Positions 1 through 9,310 of a stretch of DNA of 64,000 nt are shown here, piece by piece. Both the position numbers and the translations under genes were made by a program. How positions within the stretch are numbered: the first letter of the stretch is position 1; every line of letters starts with the position of its first letter. The stretch comes from Nostoc sp. UHCC 0302 (GTDB taxonomy: Bacteria > Cyanobacteriota > Cyanobacteriia > Cyanobacteriales > Nostocaceae): positions 994,501 through 1,058,500 of the forward strand of contig NZ_CP151099.1 in assembly GCF_038096175.1 (NCBI RefSeq), given 5' to 3'. The notes below the pieces were generated by a model. The model saw nothing but the letters and a program-made list of their open reading frames with translations, ran no database searches and had not been told where the DNA came from.

Positions 1-44
1 CAGAATCAGCGAAAATAAGGGAAGAAATTAATCCCCACCCAATA

Positions 45-1107
45 ATGGAACCAGCTAATCAGAAAAAACTTCAGGAGCATCTACAAGCCATAGCCGAAAT
101 TCTATATCAAGAAACGGAAACTGAAGAATTAGAGAGTCTAACTGGAATTGAAAAAACAATCAGAGCACAGACTCTAGAGTATATTACGCCAGAATTAGGA
201 GTTTTTTTCTCAAAGAAGCAACAGGAACTTCATCGGGAAGAGTAAAAATAATTAAAAGTATTCTCGGAGAATTACCAGTCAGTGAGAAACAAGCGCGAAA
301 GTTAAAACTAAAAAATCATCAAAAAATCAGTCCTTACTTAGAGGAATGTTGTTTGAGAGCCAGTGCAAATGTCTCTTATGAAAATACAGCAAAAGATATT
401 TATAAATATATTGGTATATCGCTCTCTGCTAGCACACAACAAAGAATAGTTCAGCGGTATGAATTTCCGGAAATAGAATGTGGACAACAACTCGAAGAAA
501 TTAGTGTAGATGGCGGTAAGGTGAGGCTTCGGACTGAAAAATGCATGAGATCCATGTATCTGGAAAGACTATAAAGCCATCTGCATCAACCAAGAAATAA
601 AAGTAGCTAGATTAGGTGAAAATGAAGCTTTAATTGATTATGTAAATCAACAGCAGTTGGCAGACCCATTAACTTGCTTAGGTGATGGACATCCTGGGAT
701 TTGGAAAATAATTCGACAATTTAATTGTCCTGGAGAAAGACGCGAGATTTTAGATTGGTTTCATCTTGTTGAAAATCTACATAAAGTTGGTGGTTCTCTC
801 AAACAACTCAAAGCTGCTGAAACTTTTCTTTGGCAAGGAAAGGTTGATGAAACACTCGTTCTCTTCTCTCCACTTAAAGCTAAAGCGGCTCAAAACTTTT
901 GTCGGTATTTGTCAACCCATCGACATCGAATTGTGAACTATGACTATTATCAAACCGAAAATATTTGTTCTATTGGATAGGAGTGCTATCGAGTCTACTA
1001 TTAAACAGATAGATCGGCGATTAAAAATCTCTGGAGCACAATGGAATGAATCTAATGTCTCTCAAGTCCTCATGCATCGCTGTGCTTATCTTAATGACAA
1101 GCTTTAA
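45..1107 (+). pseudogene. Broken ISKra4-like transposase
   Basis: This is the relic of a cyanobacterial ISKra4-family transposase, whose job would be DDE-type transposition. Three open pieces run in the same direction. An N-terminal piece (from 45) has a typical helical start, a middle piece (from about 353) carries VDGGKVRLR, and a third piece (from about 657) carries GDGHPGIWKI and DWFHLVENLHKVGG. The last readable frame ends in a motif close to MHRCAYLNDKL with a stop at 1107. The pieces are separated by frameshifts and stops, so the gene cannot make a full transposase. The family name is by recognition of the motifs and was not searched. Confidence 0.75.
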
Positions 1108-1173
1108 GTGCTGTTAGTTCTTTTGTTCTAACAAAGTTGATATGCTCCCAGCGAAAACGACTTAAAACTTTAT

Positions 1174-1380
1174 CTAATTGCTATATTCCGATTCCAATAC
1201 ACTTAACAATTTCTCCTCCACAGCAATAAGATAAGTGCAATTCAACTTCCCCAACGACTGCAACAGATTTCTGACTGTCTCCTCCAGGGAGTCAGAATAT
1301 ATTCGAGCAAGGCGATTGCAAAGGAGCCGTATCTGCTCACATTCGGTAGGTAAGTGACTTCCAAATAATAAAATATCCAT
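1174..1380 (-). CDS. Small protein of unknown function
   Basis: The 68-residue product is mildly acidic and probably all-helical, with no membrane segment and no recognised motif. It contains a leucine-rich C-terminal half. It lies between the transposase relic and the TetR gene, on the same strand as the latter and 38 bases downstream of it. It could be a real cyanobacterial small protein or a relic. No function is proposed. Confidence 0.4.
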   Translation of the reverse strand: MDILLFGSHLPTECEQIRLLCNRLARIYSDSLEETVRNLLQSLGKLNCTYLIAVEEKLLSVLESEYSN

Positions 1381-1418
1381 CGTTTTGCAGGGTCTTGAGC
1401 AGGGAGCAGGAGGAAAAA

Positions 1419-2084
1419 TTAACGCTTCTTCTTCGCCACCGTACTAACTGCGAGTCGGGCTAATATATTGTCTATCCCCCTGCGTGATTGGGTCAGATAA
1501 ATCGGGTCATTCCTCATAACAAAGAGGAAATTTGCAGCCAAAAGCATGGCTTCGATTTCAAAAACTACCTGAGCAACATCTGTTTTGGGATCTATCTCAC
1601 CGCGAAGCAGTGCATCAAGGATACACTGCTTTAATAATGAAAGCCACTTGTCTAGCACCTCGACAACGCGATCGCGCGCTGGGCCGGGGCGTGTGTCTAG
1701 TTCTGCTGCGACTGCGGCAAAAAAACACCCACCCGGAAAAACCTTGCGTTCAAGATGAGAAAAAAACGAATTAGCCACTGCCTTAAGTCGCTCAGTTCCT
1801 GCGTGTGCTTTCATGGCAGGTTGAAGTACTTCATTATCAAAAATTACTGCTGCCGTTTCGATCGTCGCCAATTCCAGTTCTTCTTTGTCTTTGAAGTGCG
1901 CATATAGGCCACTCTTGCTCATTCCAACCTCAGCAGCTAGATCGCCAAGTGACAGGCCATTGAGTCCCTTTATCGTTACTAACTTTGCCGCAGTCAACAG
2001 AATAGTGGCGCGACTAGTCTGACCTTTTGAGGGACGAGACTCGCCACCTTCTGAACTGGTTTTTAATGACGAAATATTACTCAT
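1419..2084 (-). CDS. TetR/AcrR family transcriptional regulator
   Basis: This is a one-component repressor of about 221 residues. The N-terminal helix-turn-helix is clear (RATILLTAAKLV, then LGDLAAEVGMSKSGLYAHF followed by KDKEEL). The C-terminal ligand domain has a TetR_C-like composition. I chose the Met at 2084 because the domain begins about 25 residues later; the longer frame back to 2213 would run through the operator-like boxes. The gene diverges from the FAD oxidoreductase at 2390 and probably represses both itself and that gene, releasing when an unknown small molecule binds. Two identical near-palindromic boxes immediately upstream support autoregulation. Confidence 0.85.
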   Translation of the reverse strand: MSNISSLKTSSEGGESRPSKGQTSRATILLTAAKLVTIKGLNGLSLGDLAAEVGMSKSGLYAHFKDKEELELATIETAAVIFDNEVLQPAMKAHAGTERLKAVANSFFSHLERKVFPGGCFFAAVAAELDTRPGPARDRVVEVLDKWLSLLKQCILDALLRGEIDPKTDVAQVVFEIEAMLLAANFLFVMRNDPIYLTQSRRGIDNILARLAVSTVAKKKR

Positions 2085-2098
2085 ACCTTGACAATAAC

Positions 2099-2147
2099 AC
2101 GAACGGTCGTAATACTCAAAATAGTTAAGTGAAAAACGAACGGTCGT
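2099..2147. promoter_or_regulatory. Paired TetR operator-like boxes
   Basis: The 12-mer ACGAACGGTCGT occurs twice, at 2099-2110 and 2136-2147, 37 bases apart. It is self-complementary at 10 of 12 positions, as expected of a site for a dimeric regulator. The boxes start 14 bases upstream of the chosen TetR start, in the region divergent from the oxidoreductase. The sequence resembles known operators of TetR proteins that read as ACGACCGTTCG on the other strand. Binding itself is inferred. Confidence 0.65.
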
Positions 2148-2389
2148 CTTTTTACTTAAAGTTCCAATTGTGGTTGGCATTGCCAACAGTATAAAAAATC
2201 CAGAATTGAGCACAATCAGGTCAAATTACCTGTCTATACAGACAAATCAAATTACCACATTTATTCGACATCATTGGAAAACTACAAAGAACTCTGGATA
2301 GCTTAAAGTTTTGATACCACCTGAAAGGGAAGAGATTGCATCACTGACTTATACATCATCTTTTTGCAAAGATACTAAGGAGAAATATC

Positions 2390-3772
2390 ATGACAATACT
2401 GCTGGATGAGAAATTTGGAACACTGAAAACCAATGTGAAGGGTTATGTAGTGCTTCCTGATGAGCCGCGTTATGACGAAGTGCGCGAAATCTGGAATGCG
2501 ATGATTGATCGGCGACCTGCTGTCATTGTGCAATGTGCAGAAACCTCGGACGTTGCCCAGGCGATCGCATTTGCGCGAGAGAACGGGCTGGAAATATCAA
2601 TCAGGGGCGCTGGGCATAACATAGCAGGGAATGCGGTGTGTGATAATGGCCTAATGATCGATCTTTCAACTATGAATAACGTCCGTATAGATGCTCAGAA
2701 AAGGCGGGCGTATGTCGAACCCGGTGCAACACTTGGTGATTTTGATTCTTCAGCACAGATACATGGGTTAGCAACTCCAGTAGGAATTAATTCAACGACA
2801 GGTATCGCAGGTCTTACTCTAGGTGGCGGTTTCGGTTGGTTGACTCGTAAGTACGGACTGACGATCGACAATCTTATCTCTGCGGAAGTAATCACAGCAG
2901 ACGGGAATAAAATACGAACAAGCGAAAACGAAAACGCTGACCTTTTCTGGGCGATTCGAGGTGGCGGCGGTAACTTTGGTATCATCACTGAGTTTGAATT
3001 CCATCTCCATCCTGTGGGGTCTGAAATATTAGCTGGGTTGATTGTTTTTCCATTTAGCCAAGCTAAACAGGTGCTGACAAAGTATCGCCAATTTGTTGAA
3101 TCAGCTCCCGAAGAACTCAATGTGTGGGCAGTTATTCGCAAGGCTCCACCACTGCCTTTTCTTCCTGAGAGTGTGCATGGTAAAGAGGTTGTCGTACTAC
3201 CTGTCTTTTATGTAGGCGATATTGTAGAGGGTGAGAAACTGATCGAACCTCTGCGTAGTTTTGGTGATGCTTATGGAGAACATATTGGTATTCAGCCATA
3301 CGTACAATGGCAGCAAGCATTTGACCCCTTGCTGACAAGGGGTGCGAGGAACTACTGGAAATCTCATAATTTCACAGAGTTAGGCGATGGAGCATTAGAT
3401 GCGCTCGTGGAATTTGCAGGCAAGTTACCCTCTCAAGAATGCGAAATCTTCATAGGATTCATTGCTGGGGCATCCAACCGTGTTTCGACGGATGCTATGG
3501 CATATTATCATCGAGATGCGAAGTTTGTGCTTAATGTGCATGGACGATGGCATGATGCAGCAGACGATGAGAAATGCATTGCGTGGGCGCGTGAGTTTTT
3601 CCAAGCTTCTGCGACCTATGCTTCTGCTGGTACCTATGTGAACTTCATGACCGAAGAAGAGAGCGATCGCGTCGCAGCAGCTTACGGATCTAACTATGAT
3701 CGCTTGGTGCAGATCAAGAAGCGTTATGATCCTGAGAACATTTTCCATCTCAACCAGAACATCAAACCCTAA
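2390..3772 (+). CDS. FAD-binding oxidoreductase, berberine-bridge-enzyme-like
   Basis: The 460-residue flavoprotein should oxidise an unknown organic substrate using covalently held FAD. The FAD_binding_4 (PCMH) domain spans roughly residues 30-210, with RGAGHNIAG carrying the histidine expected to bind FAD covalently. It continues with VEPGATLGD and GLTLGGGFGWLTRKYG. A C-terminal BBE segment ends with the typical NYDRLVQIKKRYDPENIF pattern. I do not see the second cysteine used by bicovalent members, so a single histidyl link is likely. An AAGGAG site lies 8 bases before the ATG. It is probably controlled by the divergent TetR gene. Confidence 0.85.
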   Translation: MTILLDEKFGTLKTNVKGYVVLPDEPRYDEVREIWNAMIDRRPAVIVQCAETSDVAQAIAFARENGLEISIRGAGHNIAGNAVCDNGLMIDLSTMNNVRIDAQKRRAYVEPGATLGDFDSSAQIHGLATPVGINSTTGIAGLTLGGGFGWLTRKYGLTIDNLISAEVITADGNKIRTSENENADLFWAIRGGGGNFGIITEFEFHLHPVGSEILAGLIVFPFSQAKQVLTKYRQFVESAPEELNVWAVIRKAPPLPFLPESVHGKEVVVLPVFYVGDIVEGEKLIEPLRSFGDAYGEHIGIQPYVQWQQAFDPLLTRGARNYWKSHNFTELGDGALDALVEFAGKLPSQECEIFIGFIAGASNRVSTDAMAYYHRDAKFVLNVHGRWHDAADDEKCIAWAREFFQASATYASAGTYVNFMTEEESDRVAAAYGSNYDRLVQIKKRYDPENIFHLNQNIKP

Positions 3773-3814
3773 GCTAGCTTGGCTTTTATGGGTCTTTAAG
3801 ATGTCTAATAACTC

Positions 3815-4374
3815 CTAAGAAACACATTCTGTAGTGTTGGAAATAGGGATAAGTTCTAAGCCAAAAACTTGAGCTTTTTTCTTTAGGTTTTTCAGCGTGC
3901 GCTCTCGATATTTTTGCTCGTAAGCATCTATAACGAAGGTGAGTATAGCGATCGCCAGATGTCCAAAGGCGATAAAAAATGCGTGCGAGTTTATGAACAG
4001 TAGCGGTAATTGGCTTTGGAGCACCCATCCGGGATTATATACGACGGTAGTCAGCACCTAAAGCAGAATGACTACGGCATAGGCTTTGTGCAGCCATACG
4101 CAAATCGATAATCTCCTGTTAAGGATGCAGCTATTTCTTCGACGCTAGCTTTAATACGTCCATCTTTAAAGCCAGTCAATTTGATGGGATTACGCTTTCC
4201 AGATACAATTACTCGAATTATACTCAAGCCAATAGTACCTGTAATATCACTAATGACACGATGTAATTGTATATTCATCTCCGTAAGAGCTTTTTGCATC
4301 CTTTGTATATGGTGTATATGGACGCAACCACTCTTAATCAAATTATCTCTTTGAGTGAAGATGCACACAAGCAA
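3815..4374 (-). pseudogene. Internally deleted IS110-family transposase
   Basis: Two minus-strand pieces belong to one IS110-type transposase. The upstream piece (4374-4072) carries a middle segment with LHRVISDITGT and KASVEEIAASLTGDYR. The downstream piece carries the C-terminal segment, first as GAPKPITATVHKLARIFY and then, after a frameshift, as YEQKYRERTLKNLKKKA. About 150 residues usually found between these blocks are missing, and the N-terminal RuvC-like catalytic part is also absent. The element is therefore dead. Confidence 0.7.
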
Positions 4375-4444
4375 TTATCACTCCTATACTATTACAAGAA
4401 GTCTGACTCGCTACGATCGCATTAGAAACCTATAGCAGCTGAGT

Positions 4445-4711
4445 ATGGCAAAGCAGGACACTCCACTTACGGGAGAAGCGTTGATCAAGGAAGTTTGTCG
4501 GCGGATTCGGGTAGCCCGCAGCTATTGGGATGCCCACAATAACGCTGCCTGTCGAGGTGAGCGAGATCGTGCGTTAGCACTTTACAACACCCTGAGCAAG
4601 GAACAAAAAGAGAGAATTCCCCAAGCGTTACGGGTGTGGTTACGCTATCGCAGTGAGAAATACTTTGGCGCTCACCGAACGCCGCCTAAGTCGGTACGAA
4701 AATTAAAATAA
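4445..4711 (+). CDS. Small basic conserved cyanobacterial protein
   Basis: The 88-residue product is rich in Arg and Lys and probably helical, with no membrane span. Features include KEVCRRIRVARSYWDAHN, a block ending ALRVWLRYRSEKYFG, and a basic tail. I recall very similar small proteins in many Nostocales, some carrying misleading annotations, and know no demonstrated function. It starts 70 bases after the IS110 relic and is unconnected to its neighbours. The start lacks a strong ribosome-binding site. Confidence 0.6.
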   Translation: MAKQDTPLTGEALIKEVCRRIRVARSYWDAHNNAACRGERDRALALYNTLSKEQKERIPQALRVWLRYRSEKYFGAHRTPPKSVRKLK

Positions 4712-5095
4712 TTTCAATTGGTTCACCGCCCAAATATTCACAAGGGTAGGTTCGAGAAAGGATGTTACAACATCTGAGCGAAGACCACCAAATTGAAAAT
4801 TTGTTAGTGGACTTAAACCGAATGGCACTAAGAAAAGGTCAAACCTCGTCAGGGCTCTTTGTTGGGGGTAGGGTTGCAGGTTTGTGTTTAAGACAATTAA
4901 ATTTTAGTTGGGCGGCGGAGTTTAACATCTTCTTAATTCCCCACACCCCACACCCTACACCCCACACCCTCTCATCCAGTTATATCAAGGGTTTGTGCTT
5001 AACTTAGTGCCATTCGACTTAAACCCTTTTATACTCTTACGGAGAAGCAAGCTACATCCGCCAGTCGTACTCCCATTCAATTCTGAATTCTTGCT
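4712..5095. other. Spacer with a CCCCACACC-type repeat
   Basis: This spacer has no convincing gene. A simple-sequence run made of CCCCACACCC-like units lies at about 4939-4971, a kind of low-complexity repeat common between Nostoc genes. A short open frame across it is composed partly of the repeat and is not supported. Confidence 0.6.
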
Positions 5096-5137
5096 CACCT
5101 CGGCTGCGCTCGGCGACCACCGAGCGCAGTCGAGGTG
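5096..5137. repeat. Small palindromic dispersed repeat
   Basis: Two 18-base arms (5096-5113 and 5120-5137) pair with one mismatch around a 6-base loop. The arms carry GAGCGCAGTCGAGG-type sequence, which is known as a dispersed palindrome in cyanobacterial genomes. Confidence 0.75.
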
Positions 5138-5170
5138 CGACCACCTGACTCTGAGTTCTTTCTTCTAAAT

Positions 5171-5204
5171 AAAAACAGCCACTTCAGTAGAAGTGGCTGT
5201 TTTT
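5171..5204 (-). terminator. Rho-independent terminator of groESL
   Basis: A perfect 15-bp stem (5171-5185 with 5190-5204) closes a 4-base loop. On the minus strand the descending arm ends in a run of T. It lies 26 bases after the groEL stop codon. Confidence 0.9.
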
Positions 5205-5230
5205 ACAAACAAGAGATTGACTACAGAGTA

Positions 5231-6865
5231 TTAGTAATCGTAGTCACCGCCGCCCATGCTAGCAGCACCAGGAGCGTTGTCGTTAGACTCAGGTTTGTCA
5301 ACTACAATACATTCGGTTGTCAACACCATACCAGCGATGGAAGCAGCGTTTTGCAGAGCAGAACGAGTCACCTTGGCAGGATCAACAATACCAGCAGCCA
5401 ACAAATCGACAAACTCGTTGGTTGCAGCGTTATAGCCTACATTAAATTCCTTCTCTTTGACACGTTCAGCAATGACCGCACCATTTTGACCGGCGTTTTC
5501 AGCAATCCGCTTTAGAGGCGCAGGCAAAGCACGAACTACAATCAATGCACCAGTCAACTCTTCACCTGTCAAGTTGCTGTTTGCCCACTCAGCAAGTTCA
5601 GGAGCGAGGTGAGCTAGAGTTGTACCACCACCAGGAACGATACCTTCTTCTACAGCAGCTTTGGTAGCGTTGATTGCATCTTCTAGGCGCAGTTTCTTGT
5701 CTTTCATTTCGGTTTCAGTGGCTGCACCGACTTTTACCACTGCAACACCACCAGCCAGTTTAGCAAGACGCTCTTGTAGTTTCTCTTGGTCGTAAGAAGA
5801 TTCGGTTTCTTCAATTTGACGGCGAATCTGCTCGATTCTACCCTTAACAGCAGCTTCGTTACCTTCAGCAACAATGACGGTGCTGTCTTTGGTAATGGTG
5901 ATGCGACGAGCTTTGCCCAGGCTATCGAGCTTGATATTGTCTAGCTTCAGACCAGCATCTTCGGTAATCAGTTGACCACCAGTCAATACAGCAATATCTT
6001 CTAGTAGAGCTTTGCGGCGATCGCCAAAGCCAGGAGCCTTAACAGCAGCTACATTCAGCACACCGCGCAAACGGTTAACCACCAAGGTTGCCAAAGCTTC
6101 TTTTTCAATGTCTTCGGCGATAATCACCAAAGGACGACCAGCACGAGCTACTTGTTCTAAGATTGGCACTAAGTCTTGTAACAAAGTGATTTTCTTATCG
6201 GTCAGCAGCAGGTAAGGCTCATCAAAAACCGCTTCCATCCGCTCAGTATTGGTGGCAAAGTATGGAGAGATATAGCCTTTATCAAAGCGCATCCCTTCGG
6301 TGATTTCCAATTCTGTAAACATAGATTTCCCTTCTTCTAGGGAAATTACGCCTTCCTTGCCCACCTTGTCCATTGCTTCGGCAATCATCTGACCGACTTC
6401 TTCGTCGTTACCAGCAGAGATTGCACCAACTTGAGCAATAGATTTAGAATCTTCTACAGGACGAGCGTGTTCAGCAATTTTCTCTACCAGAAAAGTCGTG
6501 GCTTTATCAATACCACGTTTGAGCAAAATCGCATTTGAACCAGCTGCAACGTTCCGCAAGCCTTCCTTGATAAGCGCGTGAGCTAAGACTATGGCGGTGG
6601 TAGTGCCATCACCCGCAGCGTCGTTAGTCTTAGAAGCAGCTTGACGAATCAGAGCCACACCAGTGTTTTCAATGTGGTCTTCTAATTCGATTTCTTTAGC
6701 GATGGTTACACCGTCATTCACAATCTGCGGTGCGCCAAATTTCTTTTCTAGAACTACGTTACGACCTCTGGGGCCAAGGGTAACAGCTACGGCCTCAGCC
6801 AGAATATCAATGCCACGTTCTAAGGCGCGACGGGCGTTTTCATTGTAGATAATGCGCTTTGCCAT
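5231..6865 (-). CDS. groEL: Chaperonin GroEL (GroEL1 type)
   Basis: This is the 60-kDa chaperonin subunit (544 residues) that folds proteins in a double heptameric ring with GroES. It starts [18 protein letters not shown] and contains the ATP-binding signature [11 protein letters not shown] and the C-terminal-domain motif [16 protein letters not shown]. The tail ends MGGGDYDY rather than the GGM repeats of many chaperonins; an acidic aromatic tail of this kind is typical of the cyanobacterial copy paired with groES. I chose the Met at 6865 because the nine residues before it are not conserved. It is cotranscribed with groES, 97 bases upstream, and should be heat-inducible through CIRCE. Confidence 0.97.
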   Translation of the reverse strand: MAKRIIYNENARRALERGIDILAEAVAVTLGPRGRNVVLEKKFGAPQIVNDGVTIAKEIELEDHIENTGVALIRQAASKTNDAAGDGTTTAIVLAHALIKEGLRNVAAGSNAILLKRGIDKATTFLVEKIAEHARPVEDSKSIAQVGAISAGNDEEVGQMIAEAMDKVGKEGVISLEEGKSMFTELEITEGMRFDKGYISPYFATNTERMEAVFDEPYLLLTDKKITLLQDLVPILEQVARAGRPLVIIAEDIEKEALATLVVNRLRGVLNVAAVKAPGFGDRRKALLEDIAVLTGGQLITEDAGLKLDNIKLDSLGKARRITITKDSTVIVAEGNEAAVKGRIEQIRRQIEETESSYDQEKLQERLAKLAGGVAVVKVGAATETEMKDKKLRLEDAINATKAAVEEGIVPGGGTTLAHLAPELAEWANSNLTGEELTGALIVVRALPAPLKRIAENAGQNGAVIAERVKEKEFNVGYNAATNEFVDLLAAGIVDPAKVTRSALQNAASIAGMVLTTECIVVDKPESNDNAPGAASMGGGDYDY

Positions 6866-6962
6866 ATATGTCCAAATAAGCGATTGAGTCAATTTTGTAT
6901 GTAGCTAGGAATTGGGGATTAGGATTTGGGCATTGTTCCCGTGTGCCATAACCCACATACCT

Positions 6963-7274
6963 TTAGATGACGACTGCTAAAATATCCTTTTCAGCAAGTA
7001 GTACGTATTCTTCGGTGCCAAGCTTAATGTCAGTACCACCGTACTTGGAGTACAACACCTTATCGCCGACTTTAATGTCTAATTCTTGACGGCTACCGTC
7101 GTCATTACGCTTGCCAGGGCCAAGAGCAACTACTTCTCCTACCTGGGGCTTTTCCTGGGCGTTATCAGGTAAATACAGACCACCTGCGGTTTTTTCTTCA
7201 GGGGCGCTTACTTTTACAAAAATGCGATCGCCTAAAGGTTTAACTGTAGAAACGCTTAGAGATACAGCTGCCAT
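6963..7274 (-). CDS. groES: Co-chaperonin GroES
   Basis: The 103-residue 10-kDa co-chaperonin caps the GroEL ring. It has the usual [10 protein letters not shown] start, the mobile-loop segment [18 protein letters not shown], and [16 protein letters not shown] near the C-terminus. Length is normal for cyanobacteria. It is the first gene of the groESL operon and lies directly below a CIRCE element. Confidence 0.97.
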   Translation of the reverse strand: MAAVSLSVSTVKPLGDRIFVKVSAPEEKTAGGLYLPDNAQEKPQVGEVVALGPGKRNDDGSRQELDIKVGDKVLYSKYGGTDIKLGTEEYVLLAEKDILAVVI

Positions 7275-7308
7275 ATTAAATTCTCCATAAATTTAATTTA
7301 TCTAGAGT

Positions 7309-7335
7309 TTAGCACTCTCAACTCCTGAGTGCTAA
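7309..7335. promoter_or_regulatory. CIRCE heat-shock operator (HrcA site)
   Basis: The exact consensus inverted repeat TTAGCACTC-N9-GAGTGCTAA sits 34 bases upstream of the groES start. CIRCE is the known binding site of HrcA, which represses groESL at normal temperature. Confidence 0.97.
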
Positions 7336-7735
7336 TTTATCTGTATTTGATGTGTAATAGCAATAGTTTATTGAGTACGGTTTCCCGCACTAAAGAGCAA
7401 GCAGGCTAGTTTACTAAAGTATGAGTAGATAATTATTTCCGGCTTTTACCTTTAGACATCCTTTTCCGTGTTTCAGTGAGCAACACCTTAGAAAAAAGAC
7501 AATTAATTTTTAATAATCGGTACTAAATAAAGTGGCAATAGTAATTAAATATAGCCATAAAGTCAATGTGTAACGGCTACCTTTCCTGCTTTTTAGCCAG
7601 AATCAGAAAATAACGCGGCACAGCTTTAACTTCATAAGGCTGCAACTGAACAGCATAGCGACCGTAATTTACTCTCATCGGGAGTAACGCGATTTGATGA
7701 GAGTAACCATTTTTCGAGATTATTAATATAAATAA
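7336..7735. other. groES upstream spacer with a short gene relic
   Basis: The groESL promoter should lie in the first part. On the minus strand, about 7577-7692 reads as a clean short C-terminal-like peptide containing GRYAVQLQPYEVKAVPRYF before a TAG stop. It looks like the tail of a larger enzyme, but I cannot name it and see no upstream part. No other feature is visible. Confidence 0.4.
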
Positions 7736-7763
7736 CAAGAGACGCACTCAAGTGCGTCTCTTG
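7736..7763 (-). terminator. Terminator of the small membrane protein gene
   Basis: A perfect 13-bp stem, 7736-7748 with 7751-7763, is followed on the minus strand by a T-rich stretch. It lies just after the stop of the gene ending at 7782. Confidence 0.8.
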
Positions 7764-7781
7764 AAATCTGCCAAATCTAAT

Positions 7782-7967
7782 TTATACCTGAGCAATTTTG
7801 TCAATCTGCCAACTCTGAGAAATCATGGCTGGTGCTAAGTCAGTTTGGCTGATAGGGGCGGGTTTCATGTCCCGGTAGTCCAGTAGTTGGACTAAGATCA
7901 GGTAGGCGATCGCTAAAATAACAGAAATCGCGCCTGTAATAATGGCAACTATTTTTGAGCGGTTCAT
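7782..7967 (-). CDS. Small single-span membrane protein, unknown
   Basis: The 61-residue product has one strong hydrophobic segment (about residues 7-28) after a short basic N-terminus, then a polar tail. This suggests an inner or thylakoid membrane anchor with the tail outside the cytoplasm. An AGGAAA ribosome-binding site precedes the ATG and a strong terminator follows the stop, so the gene appears real. The family is not recognised. It forms a single-gene unit. Confidence 0.6.
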   Translation of the reverse strand: MNRSKIVAIITGAISVILAIAYLILVQLLDYRDMKPAPISQTDLAPAMISQSWQIDKIAQV

Positions 7968-9002
7968 AAGTATTTCCTGTAATACAAGTTATTGTGCTGT
8001 GCCTATATCCACATTGCCACAGCCTCTGCAAGTAAAACATCGCTAGGGAATTTTTCGGTCAAAATATCATAATCAAGGTGTTGACCCTTGTGCTGTCGTC
8101 GCCATTGCTTTCAAAAACCTCGCAGAAAATCATCCAGAAGCTGAGTTAGAAATTGTGGCAATGGAGAACGCGGTAATGATAAATTCCTGCTCAGAGCCAA
8201 AACCACAGCAGGTAGCGATAAATCTCAACTAAGTTAGGATAATTTTTGTTCGGTAATCTTGTTTAAGTAGGAGACACAATACAATATAATACTCTCACTG
8301 TGAGTGAAACAAAGCAGCCGATTTTATTTGAAATTGCTTTGCTCGCAATGACACGATTTATTTTCATTTTCCTACTTATCCCTGGAATATTCCCCTGGTT
8401 GCGGCCTACTGTGTAGATACATCTCTGCAATCCAAAACGTTATTCCATCACTATAAATTAACGCCACTTGCTACCCGTCAGTAAGCCGCGTAAAGCACGC
8501 CTACAGGCGTCTACAAGCTGGGGAACCCTTTAAAAGGTAGGGCTGTTTCGTTTCCTTAAAGGCTTATTGTCTAATTATTAAATTACCTTCAAGTGTTACG
8601 TGTTTATTGCATCTGCTTAATTGTCCTTTCTCATAAAAGTAGTCGGAAGAATCGCATCTCCTCTTACTGTTAAACGCCAGATGCTGCCCTCCGGGTTCGG
8701 GACGCTTATTCTCTGCGACCCCAACACCTCTACAAGCCAGGGATTGCCACAAGGGAAAGAACCTCGCATTAGCCTAGCCTAGGCTAACCCTCCGCTGAGA
8801 TTTCTCTTTGCAGAACTGCTCCAATTTACTGCCTCCTCGCCCCAGCAGATCCTTATGGCTGCTTCTTAAGCAATCTTTTAAGTACGGAAAACCGTATTTG
8901 GATTTTAGTTCACAAAGATTAATTTAATTGTTAAGTTAAGTTACATAAATTAAAAAGGGTCGCAAACATTGTTAACTAGGAAAACACATAAAAAGTGGTA
9001 AT
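7968..9002. other. Long spacer with relic coding pieces and a structured stretch
   Basis: No intact gene is supported. On the plus strand about 8065-8230 reads as an open peptide (AIAFKNLAENHPEAELEIV and onward) with no good start, probably a relic of an unknown gene. The plus strand near 8480-8512 has a small palindromic repeat around GCCTACAGGC. The part from about 8540 to 8800 is described separately as a possible RNA. The rest shows nothing recognisable. Confidence 0.45.
8540..8800 (-). ncRNA. Candidate structured RNA, possibly 6S-like
   Basis: The minus strand here is GC-rich compared with its flanks. It has several local pairings, for example GCATCT with AGATGC around the stretch complementary to 8655-8685. 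A hairpin with CCTTTTAAAGG lies near 8528-8540 at the downstream end. An open frame inside (8752-8564) has no homology that I recognise and its composition is not protein-like. The size would suit a 6S RNA or another stable RNA, but I cannot match a diagnostic consensus. This is a weak call. Confidence 0.25.
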
Positions 9003-9253
9003 ATCCTGGACGCTGACGACAAACTGAATAACTTTGTGATTGGTTTTGCCACTGCCTCTTGGAGCGGCGATCGCCTACGTCCAGTGGGTACGCCATAGGA
9101 CTGCAAATGTACGTCACACAAGAGCCTCAGTTGGGTTTGACTGAGTATCTCAAAAAACTCAATCGTCGCTAGTCGATGATTGGATTTGTCTTTCTCATAA
9201 TTCTGTAAATCCTGACTGGTCGTAGTGCAACTACGTTTTTGACCAGTTTCTAA
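9003..9253 (+). pseudogene. Relic high-light-inducible protein (HLIP) gene
   Basis: The frame reads DDKLNNFVI, then about 65 bases of foreign sequence containing GGCGATCGCC, then MYVTQEPQLGLTEYLKKLNRR. It continues after a stop as SMIGFVFLIIL and, after a second stop, as ILTGRSATTFLTSF. This is the order found in HLIP/CAB-like proteins, which bind chlorophyll through one membrane helix with an E..NGR.AM.GF motif. The glutamate and NGRLAM block are eroded and two in-frame stops remain, so the gene is dead. Confidence 0.75.
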
Positions 9254-9310
9254 TTAAAATTCTCAAGCTTCGTCAAAAATAAAACATATTTAACATTATT
9301 TAACATTACT

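Noticed and set aside
2695-3141. Minus-strand frame opposite the FAD oxidoreductase
   Set aside because: It is a shadow of a well-supported gene with no motif of its own.
4762-5007. Open frame of 81 codons on the plus strand
   Set aside because: It runs through the CCCCACACC repeat and has no protein-like pattern or ribosome-binding site.
5171-5204. Possible CRISPR or riboswitch element
   Set aside because: It is a simple perfect hairpin with a T run after groEL, a normal terminator. No CRISPR array was seen anywhere in the window.
8564-8752. 62-codon minus-strand frame in the long spacer
   Set aside because: Composition fits structured RNA or relic sequence rather than a protein, and no family is recognised.
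7336-9310. tRNA genes in the long spacers
   Set aside because: No cloverleaf with the usual T-loop (GGTTCGAATCC-like) was found by eye.
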